In this document: piece by piece, positions 27,039 through 36,029 of the stretch
Layout: each line of letters starts with the position of its first letter
How positions within the stretch are numbered: position 1 is the stretch's first letter
NCBI GenBank assembly: GCA_016841365.1
Contig: JAENZI010000002.1
Location: 186,001 to 250,000 of the forward strand
Origin: Anaerolineaceae bacterium
GTDB lineage: Bacteria; Chloroflexota; Anaerolineae; Anaerolineales; Anaerolineaceae
Direction of reading: 5' to 3'
DNA: 64,000 nucleotides
The notes under the pieces: generated by a model
Databases searched by the model: none
The model's input: only the letters and a program-made list of their open reading frames with translations
What the model was told of the DNA's origin: nothing
Program-made: the position numbers and the translations under genes

Positions 27039-27042
27039 GTCA

Positions 27043-28566
27043 TTGAAAATCAAAAAATTTTTATTAATACTGATTTTAGGCGTAGGCGTTTTGACCGGGT
27101 GTTATAAACCCGGGTCAACAATGGCGCCCTGGCAGGTTTCAATGGCAGGTTCTCAGGACGGGCAGCAAGTGACGGCAGATCCGCAGGCTAACAATTCTTC
27201 CGGGTCATCAGCAGTGTTAGGTTTTGTTTCTACACCAACCCCCAATGCGCCGATTGTCCTGCCTACACCTCGCACGGAAACGCTGACATACACTGTGCAG
27301 AGCGGAGATACCCTGCGCAAAATCGCCCAATCCAACCAGGTGTCGGTTTCGAAAATCAGTGCACTCAATCAAATTGAAAACCCCGACCTGATTGAGGTGG
27401 GACAGGTGTTATTGATCCCGCCTGCGACCTACGACGCAACTGCGCCGGCATTCAAGATCATTCCGGATTCAGAGCTGGTTTTCAGCCCCTCAAACGCCGC
27501 CTTTAATGTGGTTGACTTTGTCAAAACCCAGGACGGTTATTTGGCGTCCTATTCTGAAGAAGTCGATGGCGTGATATTGACCGGTGCAGAGGTGGTTGAG
27601 CGGGTCGCGGTCGAATATAGTGTCAACCCACGCCTGCTGTTGACCGTCCTGCAATATCAGGGCCGCTGGGTGACGGATAAGAACCCCCCCGAGGAGACAC
27701 GCATCTACCCGATGCGCTATTATGATGCTTATCGTGACGGCCTCTATAACCAGCTTGGATGGGCTGCCAATCTGCTAAATGAGGGGTATTACCTGTGGAA
27801 GATCAATGCCATCAGCATCTGGACCCTATCCGATAGCAGCATTGTCAAAGTCGATCCGACCATCAACCCTGGCACGGCAGGCGTCTTGAACCTGATGCGC
27901 TATCTGACTGTGGGATCGGATTGGGAAAGGGCAATTTCCGAAAATGGGATTTTCGCCACTTATTTTGGTTTCTTCGGCTATCCTTTTGACGCCGCCTTTG
28001 AACCGGTCATCCCGGAAAATCTTTCGCAGCCAACACTGGAGTTGCCCTTCGAAGTCGGCTCGGAATGGTCTTACACTGGCGGGCCCCATGGGGGCTGGAA
28101 CACAGGGTCAGCCTGGGCAGCCATTGATTTTGCACCCCCTGGTGATGCATTGGGCTGTTTCCCGAGCGAGGCATGGGTCACCGCTTCAGCGCCCGGCCAA
28201 ATCGTCTATTCAGACCATGGCGCAATAATTCAGGATTTGGACGGGGACGGCATCTGGCAAACAGGCTGGTCGATCCTTTACATGCACATCGACTCTGCCG
28301 AACGGGTGCAGGCTGGCAGTTACCTGGCTGAAGGTGACCGGATTGGGCACCCTTCCTGTGAAGGCGGTTTCTCGACGGGGACGCATTTGCATATTGCGAG
28401 GCGTTATAATGGAGAGTGGATCGCAGCAGATGGTGATCTGCCGCTCGTTTTGGGCGGATGGACGGCTGTCGGCTACGGTGTTGAATATAATGGGTATTTG
28501 GTTAACGGTAATGTGACTTTGGAGGCATGGAATGGGCGCGCGCCGATCAACGCCATCAAGCGCTAG
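27043..28566 (+). CDS. LysM / SLT-like / M23A (LasA-type) lipoprotein, paralogue 1
   Basis: A 507-residue lipoprotein (lipobox LTGC) with TTG start and AGGGA 8 nt upstream. One LysM (YTVQSGDTLRKIAQ, about residues 85-130) should bind glycan. The middle (about 180-310) has NPRLLLTVLQYQ and NPGTAGVLNLMRYL, which echo the soluble lytic transglycosylase fold but lack a clear catalytic Glu. The C-terminal peptidase domain has H349 and D362 (13 apart) and HLH at 448-450. This is the ligand spacing of M23A (LasA/beta-lytic) enzymes, not the H-x3-D of M23B. An Asp-rich loop (DLDGDGIWQTGW) lies inside the domain. It likely cleaves peptide cross-bridges of cell walls outside the cell. Confidence 0.87.
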   Translation: MKIKKFLLILILGVGVLTGCYKPGSTMAPWQVSMAGSQDGQQVTADPQANNSSGSSAVLGFVSTPTPNAPIVLPTPRTETLTYTVQSGDTLRKIAQSNQVSVSKISALNQIENPDLIEVGQVLLIPPATYDATAPAFKIIPDSELVFSPSNAAFNVVDFVKTQDGYLASYSEEVDGVILTGAEVVERVAVEYSVNPRLLLTVLQYQGRWVTDKNPPEETRIYPMRYYDAYRDGLYNQLGWAANLLNEGYYLWKINAISIWTLSDSSIVKVDPTINPGTAGVLNLMRYLTVGSDWERAISENGIFATYFGFFGYPFDAAFEPVIPENLSQPTLELPFEVGSEWSYTGGPHGGWNTGSAWAAIDFAPPGDALGCFPSEAWVTASAPGQIVYSDHGAIIQDLDGDGIWQTGWSILYMHIDSAERVQAGSYLAEGDRIGHPSCEGGFSTGTHLHIARRYNGEWIAADGDLPLVLGGWTAVGYGVEYNGYLVNGNVTLEAWNGRAPINAIKR

Positions 28567-30151
28567 GGAAAGGTACTACCAGCGACGCTTTAAGCGGATG
28601 GTCAGGCTGTTAATCATTTCGCTTGTGCTGGCGATGCTGGTGTGCGGCAGTATTGTTTATCCCGTGCTGGCGCCGGGCGCTGAAGAAAGCGTCAGCCTGG
28701 CTCAGGTTTCGACGCCTGTACCGACAGCGACGCTTGAAGTGGCAACGCCCGTGGTGACCGAAGCCCCTGCGGAGATTGTTGAACATAGACCTTCTGAACC
28801 CTTGCCAACGCAAGGCCAACTTGTCCCGCCCAGTGAAGACACGAATATTTTATATTACACTATTGCCGGCGACAGTCTTTCTATGGTCGCGGTGCGTTTT
28901 GGTGTGGATATGAACGCTATTACCTCACCGACGCCCATAGACCGAAAGGGTTTGCTCAACCCGGGTCAGTTGTTGATCATCCCCAACAACTTAGATGAGA
29001 CCAGTTCGAGCCATAAACTTCTGCCGGATAGCGAAGTCGCCTATTCGCCTTCAACTATCGATTTTGACGTTCAGGCTTATGTGGATGAGGCGGGCGGCTA
29101 TCTTTCGGAGTACCGGGAGTATTTGGCATCCACAGGCTGGACTTCTGGTGCGGATGTGATCAACCGGATCGCTTTGGAATATTCTGTCAATCCAAGGCTG
29201 CTACTGGCGTTTCTTGAATTCAAATCCGGGTGGGTTTTTGGATATCCCGACCCAGCAGATACGGTTGCCCTGACCTTTCCAATGGGGCATGTCAACGTTA
29301 TGAAAAAGAACTTGTACCTCCAGTCCGCCTGGTTTGCCAGTATGGTGATGGAAGGGTATTACGGCTGGCGGGAAGGACGCCGTTTAGTGGTGACTTTTCA
29401 GGATGGCGAGGTGCTGCGGCTGGCGCCGCAGTTGAACGCTGGCTCAGTGGGGATGATGAATGCTTTTACCTATCTCTATGAATATGACCAATGGGCTTAT
29501 TTGCTGTATGGTGAGGAGAATTTCTTTGAATTCTACGAATCGATGTTCGGCAACCCCTGGGTACGCGCCCAGCAAGTCGAACCATTGATCCCTGTTGATA
29601 CAGTTCAGCCTGAGATGATTTTGCCCTTTGAGGTCGGTGATGTATGGGCTTTCACAGGCGGACCCCATGCAGCCTGGAGTTCGGCGGATGTCTGGGCGGC
29701 GCTGGATTTTGCCCCGGCAAGCGGCGTGACGGGATGTTTCATTTCTGATTCGTGGGTGGTTGCTGCGATGGCAGGGCGGGTGATCCGTTCAGGTAACGGG
29801 GTGGTGGTAATCGACCAGGATGATGACGGCCATGAGCAAACGGGTTGGACACTGCTTTATTTGCATATTGCCGACGAAGACCGCGTGCCAGTAGGGACAT
29901 GGGTTGAGGTTGGCGACAGGATCGGTCATGCCTCCTGCTTGGGCGGGCGTTCAACCGGGACACACGTGCACCTGGCGCGGCGCTACAATGGCGAATGGGT
30001 ACCTGCGGATGGCCCTTTGCCATTCACTTTGAGCGGGTGGGAGGCAAAAGCCGGAACAATTGCATATAAGGGGTGGTTGGTCAGGGGAAGCGAAATAATT
30101 TATGCGAACACTGCCAGCACATACGAAACGCAACTCACACGAGAAGAATAA
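28532..30151 (+). CDS. LysM / SLT-like / M23A (LasA-type) membrane-anchored protein, paralogue 2
   Basis: A 539-residue paralogue anchored by an N-terminal helix (about residues 23-50) rather than a lipobox. Its start overlaps the previous gene by 35 nt and has GGAGG 6 nt upstream. A divergent LysM lies near residue 107 (YTIAGDSLSMVAVRFG). In the middle domain, NPRLLLAFLEFKSGW keeps a Glu-Lys-Ser-Gly pattern closer to transglycosylases, with NAGSVGMMNAFTYL later. The M23A ligands are H379, D392 and HVH at 478-480. The loop DQDDDGHEQTGW matches the one in the neighbours. All metal and catalytic positions appear intact. Confidence 0.86.
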   Translation: MGARRSTPSSARERYYQRRFKRMVRLLIISLVLAMLVCGSIVYPVLAPGAEESVSLAQVSTPVPTATLEVATPVVTEAPAEIVEHRPSEPLPTQGQLVPPSEDTNILYYTIAGDSLSMVAVRFGVDMNAITSPTPIDRKGLLNPGQLLIIPNNLDETSSSHKLLPDSEVAYSPSTIDFDVQAYVDEAGGYLSEYREYLASTGWTSGADVINRIALEYSVNPRLLLAFLEFKSGWVFGYPDPADTVALTFPMGHVNVMKKNLYLQSAWFASMVMEGYYGWREGRRLVVTFQDGEVLRLAPQLNAGSVGMMNAFTYLYEYDQWAYLLYGEENFFEFYESMFGNPWVRAQQVEPLIPVDTVQPEMILPFEVGDVWAFTGGPHAAWSSADVWAALDFAPASGVTGCFISDSWVVAAMAGRVIRSGNGVVVIDQDDDGHEQTGWTLLYLHIADEDRVPVGTWVEVGDRIGHASCLGGRSTGTHVHLARRYNGEWVPADGPLPFTLSGWEAKAGTIAYKGWLVRGSEIIYANTASTYETQLTREE

Positions 30152-30316
30152 CTTAAACATTTTGGGGCTGCTGCAGTCATTTTCTTAGAAATAATCAAAA
30201 CTGGACTTTTTTCACCTCTCGGAGTATGCTTGGATGTCTTGAGTCTGAATAGATGGAAAGACTTGGATTAATTACCCGAAAATTTCTAATCTCTAAATAG
30301 TCAGACTCTCTCAATT

Positions 30317-31780
30317 ATGCTTAGAAAATTAGCGCTACCCCTCATCTTACTTAGTTTGATCCTTGCGGCGTGTTCGCCATCGATGCAGCCAACCATGATC
30401 TTACCGACGAACGCAACAGAGGCACCCCCTGAAATCCCGGAAATGACCCCGTTCCCGACCCGGCCGGCTTATGAACCCGGCCATCTTGTGGACTATACCG
30501 CGCAATCTGGTGATACGCTGCCTGCGCTGGCAGCCCGTTTTAACACCTCAGTGGAAGAGATTTTAGCAGCAAATACCTTCATCCCAAGGGAAGCAACCAC
30601 CATGCCCCCCGGTATGCCGATGCAAATCCCGATCTATTACCGAGCATTGTGGGGTAACCCTTACCAGATTTTGCCCGATGCAGGGTTTGTGAACGGGCCG
30701 GATGCCGCTGCTTTTGACACAGCCGCATTTCTGGCACAGCAAGATGGATGGCTGCGGAATTACAGCGCCTGGGCTTTCAGCGGCACCCGGACTGCTGCGG
30801 CAATTATCGATTATGTGGCAATCCAATACTCAATCAGCCCCAAATTGCTGATCGCCTTGCTGGAGTATCAGAGCGGCGCATGCTCAGTTGCTGACCTGGA
30901 TGAGCAATTAGAAAGAAATATCTTAGGCCTTGAATCAAGCTATTGGACGGGGGTTTACCTTCAGCTTTCCTACGCCTCGAATATTTTGAATGATGCCTAT
31001 TACCGCTACCGGCAGGGTGATTTGCTGGAATTTGAGCTGGCAGATGGCTCCTTGGTCCGCCCTGACCCGTGGCAGAACGCTGCCAGTGTGGCGATGCAAT
31101 ATTTCTTCTCCGAGGTGGAGGATGTGGACGGCTACCTTTACGCCGTCGGACCGGATGGGTTTGCCCTAACCTATGCCAATTTATTTGGTGATCCATGGAC
31201 GATCGAACCGCATATCCCGGGGTCTTTAGCCCAACCGGCAATGCAATTACCATATAAAAACGATATTGGCTGGGCGTTCACCGGCGGTCCGCATACGGCT
31301 TGGGGGAGTATGGAACCCTGGGCTGCCCTGGACTTTGCCCCACCTTCCGAAGTCACAGGCTGTTATCCGACCTCACTGCAGACCGCAGCCGTGGCGGATG
31401 GTGTGGTTGCCAGAGTAGGCGATGGCTTGCTTGTTCTTGATTTGGATGGTGACGGGGATGAGCGCACCGGGTGGGTCGTGTTTTATCTGCATATCGCTGA
31501 GAAAGGACGTGTCGCTAAAGGATCCGTTGTCAGCGCAGGTGACCCGCTAGGGTATCCCTCGTGTGAGGGTGGCCGCTCAACAGGAACGCATATCCATATC
31601 GCCCGCAAATATAACGGCGAGTGGATGATTGCAGACGGGGTTTTGCCCTTTGTTCTTTCTGGTTGGCGTCCCATCCGGGGGGATGCGCAATATAAAGGTT
31701 GGCTGGTCAAAGATGATGTGATGGTTTTAGCAAACACCAACCCCGATAATAAGAGCACAATTCCTATCGATCTCGAATAA
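30317..31780 (+). CDS. LysM / SLT-like / M23A (LasA-type) lipoprotein, paralogue 3
   Basis: A 487-residue lipoprotein (lipobox LAAC). LysM is near residues 58-105 (YTAQSGDTLPALAARF). The middle domain carries SPKLLIALLEYQSG and NAASVAMQYFF. The M23A ligands are H326, D339 and HIH at 425-427, with loop DLDGDGDERTGW. A gap of 165 nt without a gene precedes it, and no Shine-Dalgarno is visible before the ATG, unlike paralogue 2. A strong terminator follows. The three copies differ enough that they are old duplicates, not a recent amplification. Confidence 0.86.
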   Translation: MLRKLALPLILLSLILAACSPSMQPTMILPTNATEAPPEIPEMTPFPTRPAYEPGHLVDYTAQSGDTLPALAARFNTSVEEILAANTFIPREATTMPPGMPMQIPIYYRALWGNPYQILPDAGFVNGPDAAAFDTAAFLAQQDGWLRNYSAWAFSGTRTAAAIIDYVAIQYSISPKLLIALLEYQSGACSVADLDEQLERNILGLESSYWTGVYLQLSYASNILNDAYYRYRQGDLLEFELADGSLVRPDPWQNAASVAMQYFFSEVEDVDGYLYAVGPDGFALTYANLFGDPWTIEPHIPGSLAQPAMQLPYKNDIGWAFTGGPHTAWGSMEPWAALDFAPPSEVTGCYPTSLQTAAVADGVVARVGDGLLVLDLDGDGDERTGWVVFYLHIAEKGRVAKGSVVSAGDPLGYPSCEGGRSTGTHIHIARKYNGEWMIADGVLPFVLSGWRPIRGDAQYKGWLVKDDVMVLANTNPDNKSTIPIDLE

Positions 31781-31800
31781 AGATTGTTGTTAAATAATCA

Positions 31801-31828
31801 CGGCACCCGGTTTCAGGGTGCCGTTTTG
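31801..31828 (+). terminator. Intrinsic terminator closing the M23A run
   Basis: CGGCACCC/GGGTGCCG, 8-bp stem, 7-nt loop, then TTTTGTG. It lies between convergent genes. Confidence 0.88.
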
Positions 31829-31848
31829 TGTTTGCATGAATATTGGGA

Positions 31849-33051
31849 TCAGTTTAGAAATTGCCAGGGGTTGACGGGGTAACCTTCGAGACGTAACTCA
31901 AAATGGAGGTGCGGTCCGGTGGAATTGCCCGTACTGGCCATCGATGCAATCAACTGCCCTTTCTGGACGTTAGAGCCGCAGGGCACAAGGGTGCCATCCA
32001 TCAGGTGGGCGTAGAAGGACTGCCAACCGCGGTCGTGGTCGATCACAATCAGGTTGCCATAGCCACGGTCTGACCAGCCGGAATAAACCACAACGCCCGA
32101 GTCGGCTGCGTAGATGGGACTGCCAAAATCACCGTCAAAGTCCAGGCCATTGTGGATTGGTGGGTTGTAGTCGTAACCGGAGAGCCAGGTTGCCGTTGTA
32201 GGCCAGGTGAAGGTGCCCGTGCCGACATCGCCATATAGGATGCCGCCGCAAGCACCAGGGCCAAGATAGGAATTGCCTGAGGCAGGGTTATCACGTGCCA
32301 CAACCCAGGCGACCGAAGGGCGGGTGCCGCCAGGAACAACCAGCATCTTGCCGGGTTCAATGTTCGGGTTAGCATAATCCCCGACAACGGCTGGGTCCAG
32401 CTCGTTGAGGGGGTAGTTGACGATCACATCCGGGTCAACGCCGTAAAAAGAAGCGACACCATTCAGACCTTCGCCTTCTGACCACCTGTGATAGACGCCA
32501 TTTTCAGGCAAGATGACCAGTTCGATCCCCGGGACCAATCCATCCGGTGTGTCGCCAATGATGTAGCGGTTAGACCACAGGACGGTTTCAGGTGTCAGGC
32601 CGAATTTTTCAGCGATGCCAAAGATCGTGTCACCTTGCTCAACCACGTAGCTTCTGATCTCATTGCTTGATTCAGATGTAGCAACAGTTTCAGATTCAAT
32701 TTCCGGGTTCCGAACTAATCCGCCGCCTAAGCCTGCTGTTGAAAATACAGGTGTGGAGACGGTCTCTGGCAAGGGAACCACAGTCGATGTCGGTGATTGC
32801 GTCTGGACTTCAGATGAAGCCACGCCCCGTTGTGCAATCAGCGATCCGATACCCCAGACAGCCAAAACCACTACAATAAATGTGAGAAGATAAAATCCGA
32901 TTTTAAGGATGCGGGAATCTTTTAATCCACCGGATTTTGAGGTCTCGTTTGCTTCTCTGATTGGGGTTTCTTGGATATCGTCTGTGATTAATTCGGTTTG
33001 ATCTGGCTGGGATGGATCCTCAAGCCCGGTATTTTCAAGGTTTTCACTCAT
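31849..33051 (-). CDS. LysM-M23B peptidase, membrane anchored
   Basis: A 400-residue protein with an acidic cytoplasmic N-terminus of about 45 residues, one membrane helix (about 50-70) and a Ser/Thr/Val-rich linker. Two LysM-like segments follow; the first is YVVEQGDTIFGIAEKFG. A canonical M23B domain follows with HNGLD (H-x3-D) and GPHLHFE (HxH). Such enzymes are peptidoglycan DD- or LD-endopeptidases used in growth and division. It converges with the three M23A paralogues but has the classical M23 layout, so it serves as an internal contrast to them. Confidence 0.92.
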   Translation of the reverse strand: MSENLENTGLEDPSQPDQTELITDDIQETPIREANETSKSGGLKDSRILKIGFYLLTFIVVVLAVWGIGSLIAQRGVASSEVQTQSPTSTVVPLPETVSTPVFSTAGLGGGLVRNPEIESETVATSESSNEIRSYVVEQGDTIFGIAEKFGLTPETVLWSNRYIIGDTPDGLVPGIELVILPENGVYHRWSEGEGLNGVASFYGVDPDVIVNYPLNELDPAVVGDYANPNIEPGKMLVVPGGTRPSVAWVVARDNPASGNSYLGPGACGGILYGDVGTGTFTWPTTATWLSGYDYNPPIHNGLDFDGDFGSPIYAADSGVVVYSGWSDRGYGNLIVIDHDRGWQSFYAHLMDGTLVPCGSNVQKGQLIASMASTGNSTGPHLHFELRLEGYPVNPWQFLN

Positions 33052-33347
33052 ATTTTTACTCCAAAGGCATCATAGCATTAAAAAAAAGATTGTCAAGCGG
33101 GTTTAAAGGGATATAAGGAAACCATTGATGGTTGTTATTCGCAATATTGCTGTTGATCGTTACCCATCTTTAATCAACCTAACAGTAATTGCTTTCTGCC
33201 CGTTGGGGGTTTTTGGACCATGTTGAGATATGAATGGCAAAACTGCAGCATTTGAGCTGTTAATCCAGACCCTTCTAAAGGTTCGGCAAAAATGCGTATT
33301 GAGGAAATTATTCAAAAAGGTCCACAATTTTTAGAAAATGTGGGAGT
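33052..33347. other. 296-nt stretch without a gene
   Basis: AT-rich, with stops in all frames. The only structure seen is a hairpin at 33322-33343 (CCACA...TGTGG with one mismatch) followed on the minus strand by CCTTTTTG. This is a likely terminator of the methyltransferase gene next to it. No promoter for the M23B gene was convincing. Confidence 0.6.
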
Positions 33348-33953
33348 TTAAGAGAGTGAGACCAGAGCCCATTTTTCTTTGAAGGCACCTCCTTGTTCGA
33401 GGCGGAATCCTTCAAGTATGGCATTCCATTCTGATTCATCCACATAGCCCATGGGGGGTGTGGCACCAAGGCTCAGGTAAGCAAAACCTTTAGGTTTTAG
33501 TATGCGCTTGATTTCGGATATGGCTTCTTCTCTTTCAATCGCCATCGAACAAAGCAGGCCATTTGCAAACACAAAATCAATGGAACCATTTTTGAGCAAA
33601 TCCAAATTGGATGCAGATGATACATGTGCTTCAATATGCATTATCCCGCGTTTCTTTGCCTTTTGCTGAATCTTTTTGACACATTTCTCTGCCAGGTCAA
33701 TCGCATAGACTTTTCCCGCAGGGCCAACAAGGTCAGCCAGCTTGAAAGCATATCGTCCCCATCCACAGCCGATGTCTGCGACAATTTGTCCTTTTTGGAT
33801 GTATGGTCTGACGATATCGATTGAGCGATCACCAAGCTGCACAAGGGCATCCAGGAAGGCTGGCCCGCGTTTTGAAAACCACCAATGTGCTGTCCGCCGC
33901 ACTTCTGATTCTATTGTATGAACACGATTTTGATTTTTGTTTTGCTCACCCAT
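33348..33953 (-). CDS. Class I SAM-dependent methyltransferase
   Basis: A 201-residue protein with motif I VADIGCGWGRYAFKLA, then VYAIDLAEKCV and the motif IV-like FVFANGLLCSM. Post-motif ILKPKGFAYLSLG is typical of the UbiE/arsenite-type Methyltransf_11/31 group. The substrate cannot be deduced. The gene and its small neighbour lie in a more AT-rich stretch than the surroundings, which may mean they were acquired; this is a visual impression only. Confidence 0.85.
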   Translation of the reverse strand: MGEQNKNQNRVHTIESEVRRTAHWWFSKRGPAFLDALVQLGDRSIDIVRPYIQKGQIVADIGCGWGRYAFKLADLVGPAGKVYAIDLAEKCVKKIQQKAKKRGIMHIEAHVSSASNLDLLKNGSIDFVFANGLLCSMAIEREEAISEIKRILKPKGFAYLSLGATPPMGYVDESEWNAILEGFRLEQGGAFKEKWALVSLS

Positions 33954-34032
33954 GTTTATTTCCTGCTTTCAATCGAGTAAGTTACATCCTATTTTTATTC
34001 TTGTAGAAAAACAAATTTAGGGTGTGGTGATT

Positions 34033-34239
34033 TTATTCTTCTTTTTCTTTCTCCAAATGTTCACGGATCATGGATACTTCCATACATATGATGAGTAATA
34101 AAAACCAGAAGGATAGCAAGAGCCAAAGAATTGGTGAAAAACCAAGGATTGACTTATCTAAAGCGGCAGTGACAACAGCGACAACGAACAATATCATGAC
34201 AGGCCATTCAAGAAGATCGCGCAATTTCTTAAGAGTCAC
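34033..34239 (-). CDS. Small two-helix membrane protein
   Basis: A 68-residue protein with two membrane helices (about residues 12-30 and 37-55) and a charged C-terminus (REHLEKEKEE). The start is taken as GTG at 34239 because TAGGAGGT stands 6-7 nt upstream; a longer frame from 34266 would bury that site. Function unknown. Confidence 0.7.
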   Translation of the reverse strand: MTLKKLRDLLEWPVMILFVVAVVTAALDKSILGFSPILWLLLSFWFLLLIICMEVSMIREHLEKEKEE

Positions 34240-34418
34240 GTTGATACCTCCTACAAATGAAGACAAAATTCCACCCTCAAGTATAGTATGGCATAAATAT
34301 TGATAAAATTCAATAAATTTAAAAAGAAGTGGAATTTAAAATAATGTCCAATATTGCATTTGTAAGTTCCATACATGCAAATTGAACACAAATCTCGTTG
34401 ATTTAGCAGTGAGATGGA

Positions 34419-35906
34419 TTATGGGGTTGTTGCGTGAGAAAAATATTCTGTGATGATGGGTGTCAGATCGGCTTGCGTGTGATCGTTAGCCAACGACCAG
34501 AAGTCGCTTGATGAGACAATGGTGTAGCGGTTTGTTTTGACATAATCCTTAAGCAAGCTGAAAAATGCTTCATCCCCCATCGTCTCGCGGAGATCTTGCA
34601 CAAAGTGCGCACCGTTCAGGTAGACGCTGTTGCGATAGGCTTCATACCCACCATCGAGGTAGATGGTGTTATCCACATAGCCTGCCGGGCTGTGCCCGTC
34701 AACGCGGTTTGCCCACCACCAATCAACCAGTTCGGGGTGGTATTCTTCGTAGAACAGGGCTTCTGAGTAGGTCGCCAGGGACTCATCAAGCCAGGGTTCC
34801 ATCGCCTGGTTATTGCCCACCAGGCTGAAAAACCATTGATGCGACACTTCGTGGGGGGTGATCATCGTCAGGTTGGTTTCAGGTGTGCCGTTGTAGAACA
34901 TGTAAAACCCTCGGCTCAAAAGTACCAGGCCGTCAAATTCCATGCCATGCAAGAAGTCTGCTTCCACAATGCTGACCAGGTTTCGCTCAGGCGAGCCGTA
35001 AAGATCGCTGTAGAGCGTAATCGCTTTGGCAGCCAGGTCTGCTGCTGCTTCACCAGCGGATGCTTCTTCAGGGAAGGCAAAGGATTGGATTTTAATGCCG
35101 TTGGCTTCTCTTTCGGTCAGTGTATAGATATCGCTGATTGATAAGGTGAAGGTGCGGCTGAGGGGCATTTGATAATGAATGACGTCATCGATCTCTTCTG
35201 GCAGGGTGCCGGCAGCTATCTTGAAATTTTCTCGGCGGTCGGCAAAGCGGATGGTCACATCAAAGTCGGTAGATTCAAACACAAGGTGCTCACCAACGAT
35301 CTGGCTGTTGATGATAGAAATTTCGTACGCCATCCAACCATCATCTGTGCGGGGCGGGATGAATGGGAACCAATACGCCAGGTTAAGTTGACGCCCGGTC
35401 TGACCGAAGACCCCTTCGCGGTTGGGCATGTAGAGTTCGAAGTCGTGCACAAACTCGATTTGGTCACCGGGCGCAAGCGGCTCTTCCAACGGGATGACCA
35501 TGCGATGGCTTTCCCAGCGGTAGTTTGTGATGTCGGAGCCATCACCGTACTCTACAGACTTGATGTAAATCGCATTCTGAAAGATGGTTGGATAAATGAT
35601 GAAGACCATCTCGTTGATTGGCGAGTTGGTTTTGTTGGTGTAGATTGAGCGGCTGGAGGCGGTGATAAAACGATTATAATAGTCGATATTGGCTTCAATG
35701 AAGTATTGGGTCTGCTGACCGTTAAGCGGCAGCGGAGTCGGTGTGGGTGTCGGAGAAGCGGTTGGCGCAGTTGTCGCAGTCGATGTTGAAATATCGGTCG
35801 GCGTCAACGAGGGCGCTGCGGTATGTGTTTCATTCGGGCTGCAGCCCCACAGCATCGCAGTTATTAACAAAATCAGGACTAAAGTTGTTCGATGTTTTGT
35901 TCTCAT
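34419..35906 (-). CDS. M1-family (gluzincin) metallopeptidase lipoprotein
   Basis: A 495-residue lipoprotein (lipobox LWGC) with a Ser/Thr/Pro-rich linker. A beta-rich domain like the N-terminal part of M1 aminopeptidases follows, then GMEFDG (in place of GxMEN), HEVSHQWF (HExxH zinc site) and, 18 residues on, WLDESLATYSE with the third zinc ligand Glu. The altered GMEFDG suggests a changed substrate preference compared with classic aminopeptidase N. It acts outside the cell. It stands alone, divergent from the MFS gene. Confidence 0.9.
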   Translation of the reverse strand: MRTKHRTTLVLILLITAMLWGCSPNETHTAAPSLTPTDISTSTATTAPTASPTPTPTPLPLNGQQTQYFIEANIDYYNRFITASSRSIYTNKTNSPINEMVFIIYPTIFQNAIYIKSVEYGDGSDITNYRWESHRMVIPLEEPLAPGDQIEFVHDFELYMPNREGVFGQTGRQLNLAYWFPFIPPRTDDGWMAYEISIINSQIVGEHLVFESTDFDVTIRFADRRENFKIAAGTLPEEIDDVIHYQMPLSRTFTLSISDIYTLTEREANGIKIQSFAFPEEASAGEAAADLAAKAITLYSDLYGSPERNLVSIVEADFLHGMEFDGLVLLSRGFYMFYNGTPETNLTMITPHEVSHQWFFSLVGNNQAMEPWLDESLATYSEALFYEEYHPELVDWWWANRVDGHSPAGYVDNTIYLDGGYEAYRNSVYLNGAHFVQDLRETMGDEAFFSLLKDYVKTNRYTIVSSSDFWSLANDHTQADLTPIITEYFSHATTP

Positions 35907-36029
35907 AAGATCACTGGTTTTCTTTTAGTTCATCGATTCTACCATTTTAGATCAAATTGGTGTTTCTGACATTATTTATTGCCTATTTATTATTGAACAG
36001 GTAACCTTCGCACAGAATCGGAGTTAACA

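Noticed and set aside
33052-33347. Decayed gene in the 296-nt gap
   Set aside because: Short frames on both strands show no similarity to neighbours or known motifs.
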